Source: Desulfarculales bacterium (GTDB taxonomy: Bacteria > Desulfobacterota > Desulfarculia > Desulfarculales > Desulfarculaceae). From it: a DNA stretch of 48,820 nt. Location: positions 1 through 48,820 of the forward strand of contig JAIRYI010000046.1 in assembly GCA_031267815.1 (NCBI GenBank), in the 5' to 3' direction. The notes below the pieces were generated by a model that worked only from the letters and a program-made list of their open reading frames with translations, was not told where the DNA came from and made no database searches. Below are positions 26,769-35,610 of the stretch, piece by piece (the first letter of the stretch is position 1; each line of letters begins with the position of its first letter). The translations under genes were made by a program, and so were the position numbers.

Positions 26769-27086
26769 TTAAATCACCGCTCCGGAGAAACTGAAGACCG
26801 TATCAACAATTGATCCGGCAAAGGCAATAAAGCTAATGCCGAAAACCACTCCTAGCAGAAGCTTGAAGCCGCCGGAAAGGTCGTCTTTGTTGAAGATATA
26901 AACCAGGCCGCAAATGCCCATTGATACAATGGCAATCAAGCGCCCGGCAGGCCCGGTGATAGTGCCTACAACCTTTTCCAGCGGGCCGCTGAACTCGCCT
27001 ATGCCGCCGCTGGCAGCAGATAATTCAGGCATTATTAAAAAACCGAATAAAAACAGGAACAGTAAGCTAAATTTTTTTGTTGCCAT
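26769..27086 (-). CDS. trbC: TrbC/VirB2 pilin
   Basis: 105 aa prepilin with a signal segment (LLFLFLFGFLIMPELSAAS) and two hydrophobic helices separated by a short polar loop (FNKDDLSGG), the VirB2/TrbC layout. It is probably processed by the TraF-type peptidase of this operon. The start overlaps the end of trbB by 20 bp. Confidence 0.9.
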   Translation of the reverse strand: MATKKFSLLFLFLFGFLIMPELSAASGGIGEFSGPLEKVVGTITGPAGRLIAIVSMGICGLVYIFNKDDLSGGFKLLLGVVFGISFIAFAGSIVDTVFSFSGAVI

Positions 27087-28020
27087 AAATGCGCTCCAAT
27101 TTATATTGTTGATTAACTGAATCGAATCCCTTCATCCTGATAACCTGGGAAACCTTGCGTCCTGAAGGGGTGCGCTCAATGTAGATGATTAACTGGATAG
27201 CCATGCTGATAAGCCGTTGCTTAGGGGCTGAGGTGGCTTCGGCCACCAGTTCTTCAATTCGGTAAATGCCTTCCTCCGCGCTGTTGGCGTGTACTGATGA
27301 TACGCCTCCGGGATGTCCGGTATTCCATGCCTTGAGAAGATCTAAAGCGGTTTCATCCCGGACTTCACCTATCAGAATTCGGGTGGGCCGGAGACGCATA
27401 ACCACTTTTACTAAACGGCGGGTATTTACAAAATCCGATGTCCGTAAAAAAACCGTATTCCTGCTCTTGGATTGCAGTTCTTTGGTGTCTTCAATTATGG
27501 TGAGCCGGTCATCCGGGCATATTTTGGCAATGCTGTCTATGATAGCGTTGATAAAGGTGGTTTTTCCGGAACCGGTACCGCCAACCACTATAATGTTGGC
27601 GTATTGCTCAACCGCCTCATGTATGATTGGCAGCAGCGAAATATCCATAATGCCCCGACTCACATAATCTTCTAAGGTAAAAACCTTGCCGGCCGGTTTG
27701 CGGATACTGAAAGTGGGGGCTTCCACTATGGGCGGAATAATCCCTTCAAAGCGGCAGCCGAAATACGGCAGTTCCCCTTCGACAATGGGACGCTCAACCG
27801 TGACGGTGGTGGACAGACTACTGGCAATATATCCCAGAATGAGGAGGGCTTTATCCTGGGAAATATAACCGCAATGCTCCATTGGCCGGCCCAGGCTTTC
27901 CATCCATAAACCGCCGTCAGGGTTGAGCATTATTTCAATTATTTCCGGGTCATCCAGAGCATTTAATATTTCCGGCCCGAAGCTGTGTTTTAGTCCGGCC
28001 AGCAGTTTATCCATGGCCAA
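27067..28020 (-). CDS. trbB: VirB11/TrbB traffic ATPase
   Basis: 317 aa with Walker A (VVGGTGSGKTTFINAI, near 143), the Asp box (LTIIEDTKELQ), Walker B-like strand and His box (GVSSVHANSAEEGI). These are the hallmarks of hexameric secretion ATPases of the PulE/VirB11 family. It sits on the cytoplasmic face and switches between pilus assembly and DNA transfer. It overlaps the gene upstream by 14 bp. Confidence 0.95.
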   Translation of the reverse strand: MAMDKLLAGLKHSFGPEILNALDDPEIIEIMLNPDGGLWMESLGRPMEHCGYISQDKALLILGYIASSLSTTVTVERPIVEGELPYFGCRFEGIIPPIVEAPTFSIRKPAGKVFTLEDYVSRGIMDISLLPIIHEAVEQYANIIVVGGTGSGKTTFINAIIDSIAKICPDDRLTIIEDTKELQSKSRNTVFLRTSDFVNTRRLVKVVMRLRPTRILIGEVRDETALDLLKAWNTGHPGGVSSVHANSAEEGIYRIEELVAEATSAPKQRLISMAIQLIIYIERTPSGRKVSQVIRMKGFDSVNQQYKLERIYGNKKI

Positions 28021-28480
28021 ACCTCATAATGAGCAAAACGGCAATATTGATAAGCGCGGATATGACCGCCACACTTATAGGCCACCACAGGCTGGCCCGG
28101 AACTGGCCCAAGGCTTCAGCGTGTTTGGCAAACGCGCCGGATACCGTGTCAGAGCTTATTTGCCGGAAAGCGTTATTAAGGCCGCTAATCGCCGCCGTGA
28201 TTTCTTCCGTATATTGATCGGTGGTATGACCCAGATACCTGGTTATGGCTGCCTGGTGTTTTTCAAAAACCTTTTCCTGCTCCGCCAGGCAGACATTGAA
28301 GATAGTCGCCATCATTAGTATAGGGTCGTCCTGAGACAAGCCTATATCGTGAACATCCTTGAGCCTCTGGCGCAATTCTTCCAAATTAATGCCGATAACC
28401 TCGTAAAGCGTCTCCTGCGCTTCCGGCTCGCTCACAATTGGCGGCGGCTGATTGAGCGCTTCCTGAACTTCGTTTAACAT
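28007..28480 (-). CDS. TraM-like membrane-anchored protein
   Basis: 157 aa; a coiled-coil-prone soluble part followed by a single C-terminal membrane span (WWPISVAVISALINIAVLLIM). It lies between traL-like and trbB genes, the place expected for a TraM homologue of IncP-type systems, and size agrees (RP4 TraM is about 145 aa). The call rests mainly on position and topology. It overlaps both neighbours, so it is translated with them. Confidence 0.55.
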   Translation of the reverse strand: MLNEVQEALNQPPPIVSEPEAQETLYEVIGINLEELRQRLKDVHDIGLSQDDPILMMATIFNVCLAEQEKVFEKHQAAITRYLGHTTDQYTEEITAAISGLNNAFRQISSDTVSGAFAKHAEALGQFRASLWWPISVAVISALINIAVLLIMRFGHG

Positions 28481-29202
28481 ATTCCCGCCTGATCGAAAAT
28501 GTGGTTAAAATCCCGCCATAGCTTGCTGAGCCGCTGCTTGACCGGAATAGATAAAGACTTGTCCTCCAACGCCTGAGCAAAGGTCTGCTGACGCACCAGC
28601 ATTTCAGTCAAATCTCTGCCCGCCAGAGCTGCCCTTAATTGCGGAATTTCAATGACAGCCTGGAAATGGGATTCGTTTTCTTCAAAAACTTTAAACCCTG
28701 AAAAGTTCTTGCCATGAGATACAATTTCGCCGTCTTTGAGATTGAGCCAGACTATTACGGAAACGCCGGGGAAATTGTCAAAGAGATTTTGCAGGTTGGC
28801 GCAGGTGTCAACCATTGCCGCCCCGCCGGTAATGACGCTGTGCAGCAATATGTTGTGGCCCATTTCCTTGAGCATGCTCAAGGTGTCGTTTTCCACCATA
28901 TAAGCGCAGAAAGCTATATAAGATGAGGTTCCGTTATCCACCACCACCTGGCAATCATCGGGCAGCTGGCAGATTTCATTGATCAGACGGTCAAATCCTC
29001 GCACGTCAATATCAACTCCGTTCATGAGCTGAATAATGCTGACATCCATATCCGGGTAACGGGCAAACGAGGCGTTATTAGGGTCAGTGTCAAATCCTTT
29101 AACTGTAAAATCCCGCTGACGTAAGTATTGGTAAAGCAGATAACAGACAAAAGATTTGCCTACGCCGCCTTTGCCTTGCATGACAATATGTACGGTAGCC
29201 AT
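28474..29202 (-). CDS. TraL-like ParA/MinD-type ATPase
   Basis: 242 aa with a deviant Walker A (MQGKGGVGKSFVCYLL, residues 8-23) and the acidic DTDPNNASFARYP block. This is the pattern of plasmid TraL proteins, a branch of the ParA/SIMIBI family. Its exact role in conjugation is unclear; it is thought to interact with the transfer machinery or relaxosome. It follows the traK-like gene by three bases. Confidence 0.78.
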   Translation of the reverse strand: MATVHIVMQGKGGVGKSFVCYLLYQYLRQRDFTVKGFDTDPNNASFARYPDMDVSIIQLMNGVDIDVRGFDRLINEICQLPDDCQVVVDNGTSSYIAFCAYMVENDTLSMLKEMGHNILLHSVITGGAAMVDTCANLQNLFDNFPGVSVIVWLNLKDGEIVSHGKNFSGFKVFEENESHFQAVIEIPQLRAALAGRDLTEMLVRQQTFAQALEDKSLSIPVKQRLSKLWRDFNHIFDQAGIC

Positions 29203-29205
29203 AAG

Positions 29206-29586
29206 CTATATGACCTCTTTGGAATTCGGATTGTTGTTGGGTGGGATAAACTTTCTCTTTGAAATGTCATTGCGGGCAGTCAGGATTGCTTTGGAAGTCT
29301 GGGCGTTATTACCCGCTTTCCGGATATTTTTTTGTTCGTTATGGGAAGCGGCCTGATAACAAAATGTTTGATAAGACATTGTTATTTTTCCATGTTTATA
29401 AAGTTCGTTATGAGTCTTCTTCAGGTCGTATCCCTGTTGCAACATTCTGTCTATGATGTTCGCCACCGCCCGGAACTGGATACGCCCTGAATTTTTAGCC
29501 AGCTTGCCGTCTTTGGCTCTTTCATCAAAAGGTTTCGGTTTTTTGGATGAATGCATTTGCGCGCCGGGTTTAGCTGTTTCAGTCAT
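29206..29586 (-). CDS. TraK-like oriT-binding protein
   Basis: 126 aa, strongly basic, with the block RAVANIIDRMLQQGYDLKKT followed by HKxGKITMSYQTFCYQ. The second part resembles a DNA-binding helix-turn-helix region as found in IncP TraK-family proteins, which bind oriT and bend it. It is the first gene of the leftward operon traK-traL-traM-trb, as in RP4, where oriT lies immediately upstream. No strong Shine-Dalgarno is seen. Confidence 0.6.
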   Translation of the reverse strand: MTETAKPGAQMHSSKKPKPFDERAKDGKLAKNSGRIQFRAVANIIDRMLQQGYDLKKTHNELYKHGKITMSYQTFCYQAASHNEQKNIRKAGNNAQTSKAILTARNDISKRKFIPPNNNPNSKEVI

Positions 29587-29589
29587 GGC

Positions 29590-29894
29590 AAACCATCCGG
29601 CTGAGCATTGTTAATTGCCTATTGGGGCAAGCGCCGGAGACGCGAGGCTTCAACTTATAAAGGGGAGCGTATTCAGAAATGGATTTGGATTTTTGCTTCC
29701 GGGAGCGGAAAGGTGTGGTTTTGCTGGTTCTGCGTTGCGAACAACCGTAGCCAGAAGCGGCAGAGTTTACCCGTAACTCGTAAAATGCTTGGAATATCGC
29801 GCTCATATACCATCCCGATGTTCAAAATGCCGCGTTTTATTTCACGGAACTATCCGTAAAAAAACTCAACATGAATAATCGGGAAGTTAGAAAA
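29590..29894. other. Candidate oriT / tra leader region
   Basis: About 300 bp without a convincing gene lies directly upstream of the traK-like gene, the place oriT occupies in IncP-type elements. It has short dyads, for example GTTG-CGAA-CAAC within a longer imperfect arm pair CTGG...CCAG (about 29720-29755) and ACGGA-ACTA-TCCGT (about 29843-29860). I could not find a canonical IncP nick sequence (ATCCTG), so the call rests on gene order alone. Confidence 0.35.
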
Positions 29895-29922
29895 ATATTA
29901 TAGGGAATTTTTAGTTAGTCAA
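29895..29922 (-). promoter_or_regulatory. Candidate promoter of the tra/trb operon
   Basis: On the minus strand TTGACT (29922-29917) is followed after 16 bp by TAATAT (29900-29895), or after 14 bp by TATAAT. It faces the traK-like gene with a leader of about 300 nt that would include the candidate oriT. Confidence 0.45.
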
Positions 29923-29925
29923 TAG

Positions 29926-29940
29926 GGTAACATATTGATT
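29926..29940. repeat. Left copy of the island-flanking direct repeat
   Basis: GGTAACATATTGATT here matches GGTAATATATTGATT at 38366-38380 at 14 of 15 positions in the same orientation. The pair brackets the AT-rich island. It may be an attachment-site core or a chance match in AT-rich DNA. Confidence 0.4.
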
Positions 29941-30405
29941 AAATTAATATTTTTGTTAAATAATGCAACTTCATGATATTTCGTATAAGGTGGAGGGTCG
30001 AGGGGAGGCTTTCTTTTGGCTGATTTGCTCAACATAACACAGTGAAAATATTAATAAACTAATACAGACGATTTTTTATTCATATTTTTTTAAATTTTAT
30101 AAAAAAAATTAAAAAATCGTGGGCGGACATATATTGATATATATTAATGATACGCACTTGGGATTAACGCGGCCAAAATAGTTTCCCTCTGAACGTTCCA
30201 AGCAAATGACGTGTAGAAATTCTGTGAGGTTCCTGCCGTCCTGTGCAGTTCCTGTTGTTGAGCAGGCACCAAGCTTAATTCAATATTTGACACAATCAGA
30301 GTATTACTTTACTCTTTACGCAACACAATATGGAAACTTCAAAGCATAAACAAAAAGGTTATTTTTTTGCCCTGTTTGCGCCATCATTGAAATAAGGCGA
30401 CTGAA
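29941..30405. other. AT-rich gene-free segment with long palindrome
   Basis: No gene was found in this stretch. It contains a 51-bp AT-rich inverted repeat at 30069-30119 whose outer arms CGATTTTTTA and TAAAAAATCG are perfect, then ATATTGATATATATTA. Such DNA would extrude or melt readily. It may mark the island boundary. Confidence 0.5.
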
Positions 30406-30504
30406 ATGAAGTATTACGAACGTCTTGTAGATTTAGGATGTTTCACACGGGACGACGTGGAAGCAATGGCAGAGGTGTTCCCCAAAATTCGGACAGTTGT
30501 GTAA
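30406..30504 (+). pseudogene. Truncated AbiEi-like antitoxin N-terminus
   Basis: A 32-codon ORF preceded by AAGG begins MKYYERLVDLGCFTRDDVEAM, which resembles the start of the N-terminal wHTH domain of AbiEi-type (type IV) antitoxins. After about 23 residues the sequence passes into the left end of the IS3-family remnant (TGTTCCCCAAAATTCGGACA from 30476), which supplies the stop. I infer that the IS inserted into the antitoxin gene and a later deletion removed the rest and its partner toxin. The family assignment rests on a short match. Confidence 0.4.
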
Positions 30505-31142
30505 GCTTATTTGAAAAAAAGAGAGTACCCATGTCTAAGCATAAAAACCATTTCCCTGCCTTCAAAGCCAAGGTAGCTTTGGCGGCATTGTCCAATGAAA
30601 AAACCACTAACGAACTGAGTTCTGAATTTTGCGTCCATCAAACGCAGATTCATCGTTTGCTTAAGCAGCTTAAGGAATCAGCAGCCGGAATCTTTGCTGG
30701 TGAAGTCAAGACGGAAGAAGCCAAAAAGGCAAAATAATTGCATATGTTACACACTGAAATTGGTCAATTCACAGTGGACGTGATTTTTTGGCCGAAGCCT
30801 GAGGGAAGCGGTGAATACCTCCCGCAGGCAAACCATGGTTAAAATCGACCATGAAAAGCTCAGTGTTGTTCGGCAGAGTGTTCTGCTTGGTATCTCCCGT
30901 TCCAGCCTGTACTACGTGACAAAGGGAATATCGACTTATAATCTGGCTCTGATGCGGGGAATAGATCGGGTCTTTACTCGATGGCCTTTTTTGGGCGTGC
31001 GCCAAATGCGCGTTTATCTGGTATTGCAAGGCTATACGGCAGGGAGAAAGCGTGTCCGCCGGCTCATGCGCTTGATGGGATCGGAGCCGGTATATCAAAA
31101 GCCCCGAACCAGTGTCTCTCACCCTAAACACAAACGATATCC
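30476..31142 (+). mobile_element. IS3-family insertion sequence, truncated at its right end
   Basis: The element begins with a TGTTCCCCAAAATTCGGACA-type terminal sequence, then carries orfA and the first third of orfB, and stops inside orfB after the block HPKHKRYP. No right inverted repeat or DDE catalytic region remains. It is therefore immobile by itself. The break coincides with the start of hsdM sequence, showing a deletion from within the IS into the neighbouring gene. Confidence 0.75.
30531..30737 (+). CDS. IS3-family transposase OrfA (helix-turn-helix)
   Basis: 68 aa starting at the ATG behind GAGAG. The pattern HFPAFKAKVALAALSNEKT, then ELSSEFCVHQTQIHRLLKQL, is the IS3-type OrfA helix-turn-helix. 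It normally binds the IS ends and is fused to OrfB by frameshifting. The leucine-zipper part after it is cut short by a TAA, and the region up to orfB contains further frame breaks, so the pair is defective. Confidence 0.75.
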   Translation: MSKHKNHFPAFKAKVALAALSNEKTTNELSSEFCVHQTQIHRLLKQLKESAAGIFAGEVKTEEAKKAK

Positions 31143-31632
31143 GTGCTTCTGGGCGACCGGCTCCAATAAGCAACTGAATTTTGTTCAGCACATTCATACG
31201 TTGCTAAACGGTCACGGTAAGGCGGCTGTCGTTATGCCGGGCAACGTCCTATTCGAGGGTGGCGCCGGCAAAACAGTGCGCCAGAAACTGCTCAAAGTAA
31301 CGGATTTTTACACGATTCTCCGTTTGCCGACGGGCGTCTTATACAAGCTGGGCGTTAAGACAAATATCATATTCTTTGACAGGCGATCGCCAAACCCAGA
31401 ACCGCAAACAAAAGAAGTGTGGGTATACGATTTCCGCACCAATGTTCATTTCACGCTGAAGCAAAATCCGATGACATTTGCTTATTTGCGTGATTTCATT
31501 GACTGCTATAACTCTGAAAATCGTCATGAGCGGCATGAAACTTGGAACGAGGATAATCCTGACGTGCGTTTTCGTCGTTTCACTTATAGCCAAATAATGG
31601 AGCGCGGCAAAACGAGCCTTGATATTTTCTAG
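30811..31632 (+). pseudogene. In-frame chimera: IS3 OrfB head fused to HsdM C-terminal part
   Basis: Up to about nt 31142 the product is IS3 OrfB (VRQSVLLGISRSSLYY, GVRQMRVYLVLQGY, RVRRLMRLMG, HPKHKRYP). From FWATGSNKQLNFVQHIHTLL onward it is the C-terminal part of a type I restriction DNA methyltransferase (NVLFEGGAGKTVR, ILRLPTGVLYKLGVKTNIIFFDRR, TKEVWVYDFRTN). Both halves are in the same frame. The methylase N-terminus with the NPPF catalytic motif is missing, so no methylation activity is possible. The frame ends at a TAG at 31630-31632 where relatives carry Trp (SLDIFW). Confidence 0.85.
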
Positions 31633-31758
31633 ATTAAAGACAATTACCTCGCTGATATTGACAGACTGCTCGCCCCAGTGTATTTGGCAGGCGAGATAGC
31701 CTATAATCTCGAAGCGGCAATGGAAAGTTTCCGCGAGATTATTGCGGAGTTAGAATAA
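31143..31758 (+). pseudogene. hsdM: hsdM remnant (C-terminal, with internal amber codon)
   Basis: The methylase sequence continues in frame past the TAG at 31630 for another 41 codons (IKDNYLADIDRLLAPVYLAGEI... to a TAA at 31756-31758). This is the normal HsdM tail, so the TAG is a nonsense mutation, probably TGG to TAG. It ends 18 bp before the YobI-like gene, and no hsdS or hsdR is present in the window. The remnant shows that the two following genes once belonged to a type I restriction locus or defence island. Confidence 0.8.
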
Positions 31759-31776
31759 AACTATGGAGACGAAAAA

Positions 31777-34700
31777 ATGAAAGATACCGAATACAATTTT
31801 TATGCGCTTACTCCGATAGACGACGCCGACATAGGCGTTTATGAGAGTGCGCTTGATTTTGTGTTCGCACACGAAAATGTGCGGAACGTAGCTGTTTCCG
31901 GCGCTTATGGTGCCGGAAAGAGCAGCGTTCTAGCTTCATATAAAAAGAAGCACTCAGATAAAAAATTCTTGCACATTTCATTGGCGCATTTCCGCTCTGC
32001 AAATGAAACCGATGATTTGGCAGTTGTTGATGGAGAAGTTACGGCCGAGAGCATCCTTGAAGGCAAAATCCTCAATCAGTTAATTCACCAGATTTCGCCT
32101 GACAAAATTCCGCGCACAAACTTTAGAGTAAAAAGGGAAACCTCAAAGAAACGAAACATCATCACAGCAATCCTCGCCGCAATAGGCTTTGTGTTAGGGA
32201 TGTATTCGTTCCTATTTACACGATGGGCTACACTTGTCCAGTCGCTTACTTTTGATTGTCTGAAAAACTGGCTTACTTTCTCTGAATACACTGAAAGTCG
32301 TCTTGTGGCTGGGATTGGTTTTTTTGCCATTACAGGTATATTTGCATATCGCCTCATAAAGCTACAGGAAAGTCGCCATATCATAAAGAAAGCCGAAGTA
32401 AGCGGTATTGAGATAGAGATTTTCGAGGACAGTAGCGAATCCTATTTCGATAAATACCTCAACGAGGTTCTATATCTGTTCGAGAACACTGATGCCGATG
32501 TTATTGTGTTTGAAGATATCGATCGCTACGATTCAAGCGGTATATTCGAGCGGCTTCACGAAATTAACACGCTTGTTAATAATGACCGCAAAGGTACGAG
32601 GTTGCGCTTTTTTTATCTTATGCGTGATGATATTTTCCTTTCCAAGGATAGAACAAAGTTCTTCGACTTCATTATACCAATAGTTCCCGTGGTTGATGCA
32701 TCTAACTCATTTGATAAGTTTATTGAGTGCTTTGAGAAGAACGAGCTCATCGAAAACGAAAAAACCATACTTGATCTTGAGTTTCTGCAAGGGTTATCTC
32801 TGTACATAGATGATATGCGAATCATCCATAACATCTGTAACGAATTCTTGGTCTATCACGGCAGAATTTCGACAACCGAACAAGACCCTAATAAAATGTT
32901 GACTCTTATTGCATTTAAGAATCTGTTCCCGCGTGACTTTGCCGATTTGCAGCTGGGGCGTGGCTTTATGTTTGAGATTATTGGTGGTAATGGCAAAGAA
33001 CGACTGATTTCTACGGAACAAGCAAAATTACAAAAACTTATTGAAAGTAAGACTGCAGAATTATCAAATGTAAGTAATGAACTATTATTTACTGACGAAA
33101 TAGCTATACTTTATCATTCCAAGATCTGTGCTGCAATAACGCGAAGTAATTCTCAACGTTTTCAGCCAAGTGATGACCCCAACACTTGTAAACAACAACT
33201 TGAGCGATACCGTCATCAACAGCAATATAAAACTATTTTTGCCGAATATGATAATCGTTTAAAGAATAGCGATGAATCCATTTCAAAACGAAATACACGA
33301 CTATTAAATATCGAATCTAAAATATCGCAAGCAACAAAACAGTTAAACGAACTTAATGGATTATGCCTTAAAAACATAATAACCAGAGAGAACATTGATA
33401 ATTTGTTTAAAGCCAAATTTAAAAATGAAACTGGAGAAGAAGACGACTTCAATCAACTCAAAAACAGCCCCTACTTCGCTTTGCTCAAATATCTCATCCG
33501 TGAAGGTTTCATTGATGAAACCTACTCGGATTATATGACTTACTTTTACGAAAACTCGCTGACACAGACTGACAAGGTATTTTTGCGGAGCGTTACAGAT
33601 AAAAAAGCGAAAGAAGCTACATATCTGCTCGACAATCCCACCATGGTTGTATCACGTCTCCCTCTGCTATATTTTGAGCAAGAAGAAACTCTAAACTATA
33701 CCTTGTTTGATTTCCTGCTGTGCGATTTTGTCACTGAATGTCTTTTTACAGATAAAGCAAAGCGGTTAATTCAACAGATATCTGAAAACGAACATTTCAA
33801 TTTCATATTGGATTACAGCGAGCAAAAAGACCAAATTGTCAATATGGTAAAAGCGTTCGGGGTTGAGTGGCCTTCATTTGTGGAGGACTTCTTTACTGCA
33901 TTAAATATCGGCAAAGCACCCACTACTCCAAAAACAAAAAGTAATGCGTTTATTTTAAAGTACGCTTATACACTGCTTGAACTGGTAGGAAAAGATGCAA
34001 AAAGAATATCATTTCTTGATGATGCTTCAAAAAAGTGGTTAAGAGTATATCTTTCCCACGATGCTGATTTCTTGTCAGTCGATGAATGTGATGATAAAAA
34101 CGTTGCTATTGGCATAAAGCGATTGGAAGTTTTATTTAAAGCAATCAATGCTACAACCGCCTACCACCCATTGTTTGAACGGGTTTACCATGACAACTCA
34201 TATGTTATCAATTTTGGCAACATTAAAACAATGTTGGGTGAGTTTGGTTCAAAGCCGTACATCAATGATTTACAAACGGCGAACTATTCTGTCATTATGG
34301 CAGAAACCGAATCTCCGCTTGCCAAATATATCAATGCAAATATTGATGACTATATGAACGTGATTCTTGCCGAATGCGGAGAAGTGATTACTGATGCTAC
34401 AGAAAAGGCCATTTCACTATTGAATAATGACTCTATTGAGAAAACAAAAAAATTGTCGTACATTTCGTATCTGAAAAATACCATTGCAGAACTAACCGAT
34501 ATTAATGACATAGCATTATGGCGTGAGTTGCTTAAGAACCCGTCGGCCATTAAATATACGGCGACTAATATTGTTGCTTATGTTTCAGCCAACTGCAAAG
34601 GTTCCTTTGATGAAACTCTTACAAGCTACATTAATGGCAAAGGGACAGTCGTTATCTTTGATGACTGCTTTGAAGATGATAGCAGCCGGAAAGCCTTTTT

Positions 34701-35538
34701 TACGATAATCGTAAAATCAGTATCGCTTAGCAATCATATATACAAAGGTTATCTGGAACAGTTTATTTTGCACTATCCTACCTTTTCAATAAAAGGGTTA
34801 CCACAGGACAAATTAACGATTCTTGATGAATTGGGTATAATTAAAATCTCTGCAGAGTTGCTGTCGTTTATGAGAGAGCATTATAACAATTACTTAATCA
34901 TATTTGCCGCAAAGCACATTTCCGACTACATTCAAATAGTTTCAGTTCTCGAGAATTATATTCGTGAAGAGGCACTCGGACTTCTAAATGCAAAAATACA
35001 GGATTCAGATAAAATTGCTCTTCTTAAATTGGATGCAACACCTGTGACTGTAAACGGTAAAGCATATTCAGATACCATAACTGCTTATATTTTGCAGAAT
35101 AACTATGACATCGCTGATTTCAGATACTTACTTAAATCATATTCGGTTTTTGGCAAACAGACACGAGGGACAATTCTTGAAATAGCCACAAAGAGCATTA
35201 GTAATATTTTATCCGAACTCAATAGCATTAACCGTGAATTACTGTCAGCTTTATTTGCTTCTGACAAAGTGATACTAAAAAATAAGAAAACTATGTTTGA
35301 GACGTTAGCGCTATCGGCAAGCGATGTTGAAATCAAGCAATGGCTACCTTGTGTTGCCAGTAATAATTTTTTAGCGCTATATGAAAATCGCAAGCGTCCT
35401 AAATATGATAATACAAAATGGAACGAGATCCTTTTGCGAATCTTTAAGACTCGTGGATTGATAGAGGATTATGAACTTGATGGATCAAGCCAGAAATACG
35501 CCATTATTCGTCGAAAGAAACTGTTCTCAAAAGAGTAA
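31777..35538 (+). CDS. YobI-like membrane P-loop NTPase, 1253 aa
   Basis: The ATG follows GGAG at nine bases. Residues 41-50 form a Walker A (SGAYGAGKSS). Two membrane segments lie at about 128-147 and 175-195, between Walker A and a KAP-like Walker B (DADVIVFEDIDRY, 240-251), followed by an RLRFFYLMRDDIF sensor-like strand near 276-287. The remaining 950 residues are helical, without recognised domains, and could act as a sensor or scaffold. The N-terminal part matches the YobI/KAP class of STAND-related NTPases, in which the membrane segments inserted in the ATPase fold are typical; several KAP relatives sit in defence islands. Base composition is far more AT-rich than the flanking elements, indicating transfer. 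It is followed after 72 bp by the AlbA_2 gene on the same strand. The function is not known; an antiphage role is inferred from context. Confidence 0.75.
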   Translation: MKDTEYNFYALTPIDDADIGVYESALDFVFAHENVRNVAVSGAYGAGKSSVLASYKKKHSDKKFLHISLAHFRSANETDDLAVVDGEVTAESILEGKILNQLIHQISPDKIPRTNFRVKRETSKKRNIITAILAAIGFVLGMYSFLFTRWATLVQSLTFDCLKNWLTFSEYTESRLVAGIGFFAITGIFAYRLIKLQESRHIIKKAEVSGIEIEIFEDSSESYFDKYLNEVLYLFENTDADVIVFEDIDRYDSSGIFERLHEINTLVNNDRKGTRLRFFYLMRDDIFLSKDRTKFFDFIIPIVPVVDASNSFDKFIECFEKNELIENEKTILDLEFLQGLSLYIDDMRIIHNICNEFLVYHGRISTTEQDPNKMLTLIAFKNLFPRDFADLQLGRGFMFEIIGGNGKERLISTEQAKLQKLIESKTAELSNVSNELLFTDEIAILYHSKICAAITRSNSQRFQPSDDPNTCKQQLERYRHQQQYKTIFAEYDNRLKNSDESISKRNTRLLNIESKISQATKQLNELNGLCLKNIITRENIDNLFKAKFKNETGEEDDFNQLKNSPYFALLKYLIREGFIDETYSDYMTYFYENSLTQTDKVFLRSVTDKKAKEATYLLDNPTMVVSRLPLLYFEQEETLNYTLFDFLLCDFVTECLFTDKAKRLIQQISENEHFNFILDYSEQKDQIVNMVKAFGVEWPSFVEDFFTALNIGKAPTTPKTKSNAFILKYAYTLLELVGKDAKRISFLDDASKKWLRVYLSHDADFLSVDECDDKNVAIGIKRLEVLFKAINATTAYHPLFERVYHDNSYVINFGNIKTMLGEFGSKPYINDLQTANYSVIMAETESPLAKYINANIDDYMNVILAECGEVITDATEKAISLLNNDSIEKTKKLSYISYLKNTIAELTDINDIALWRELLKNPSAIKYTATNIVAYVSANCKGSFDETLTSYINGKGTVVIFDDCFEDDSSRKAFFTIIVKSVSLSNHIYKGYLEQFILHYPTFSIKGLPQDKLTILDELGIIKISAELLSFMREHYNNYLIIFAAKHISDYIQIVSVLENYIREEALGLLNAKIQDSDKIALLKLDATPVTVNGKAYSDTITAYILQNNYDIADFRYLLKSYSVFGKQTRGTILEIATKSISNILSELNSINRELLSALFASDKVILKNKKTMFETLALSASDVEIKQWLPCVASNNFLALYENRKRPKYDNTKWNEILLRIFKTRGLIEDYELDGSSQKYAIIRRKKLFSKE

Positions 35539-35610
35539 CCTTAAGGTAATTGAATAGCTTTACTCAAGTTATGGTCAAAGCTTGCCCAGTAAACGGGCGG
35601 AGGGCGAGGA

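Noticed and set aside
29579-29806. 75-codon minus frame upstream of the traK-like gene
   Set aside because: Ser/Arg-rich, no ribosome site, overlaps the traK-like start out of frame; more likely part of the oriT leader.
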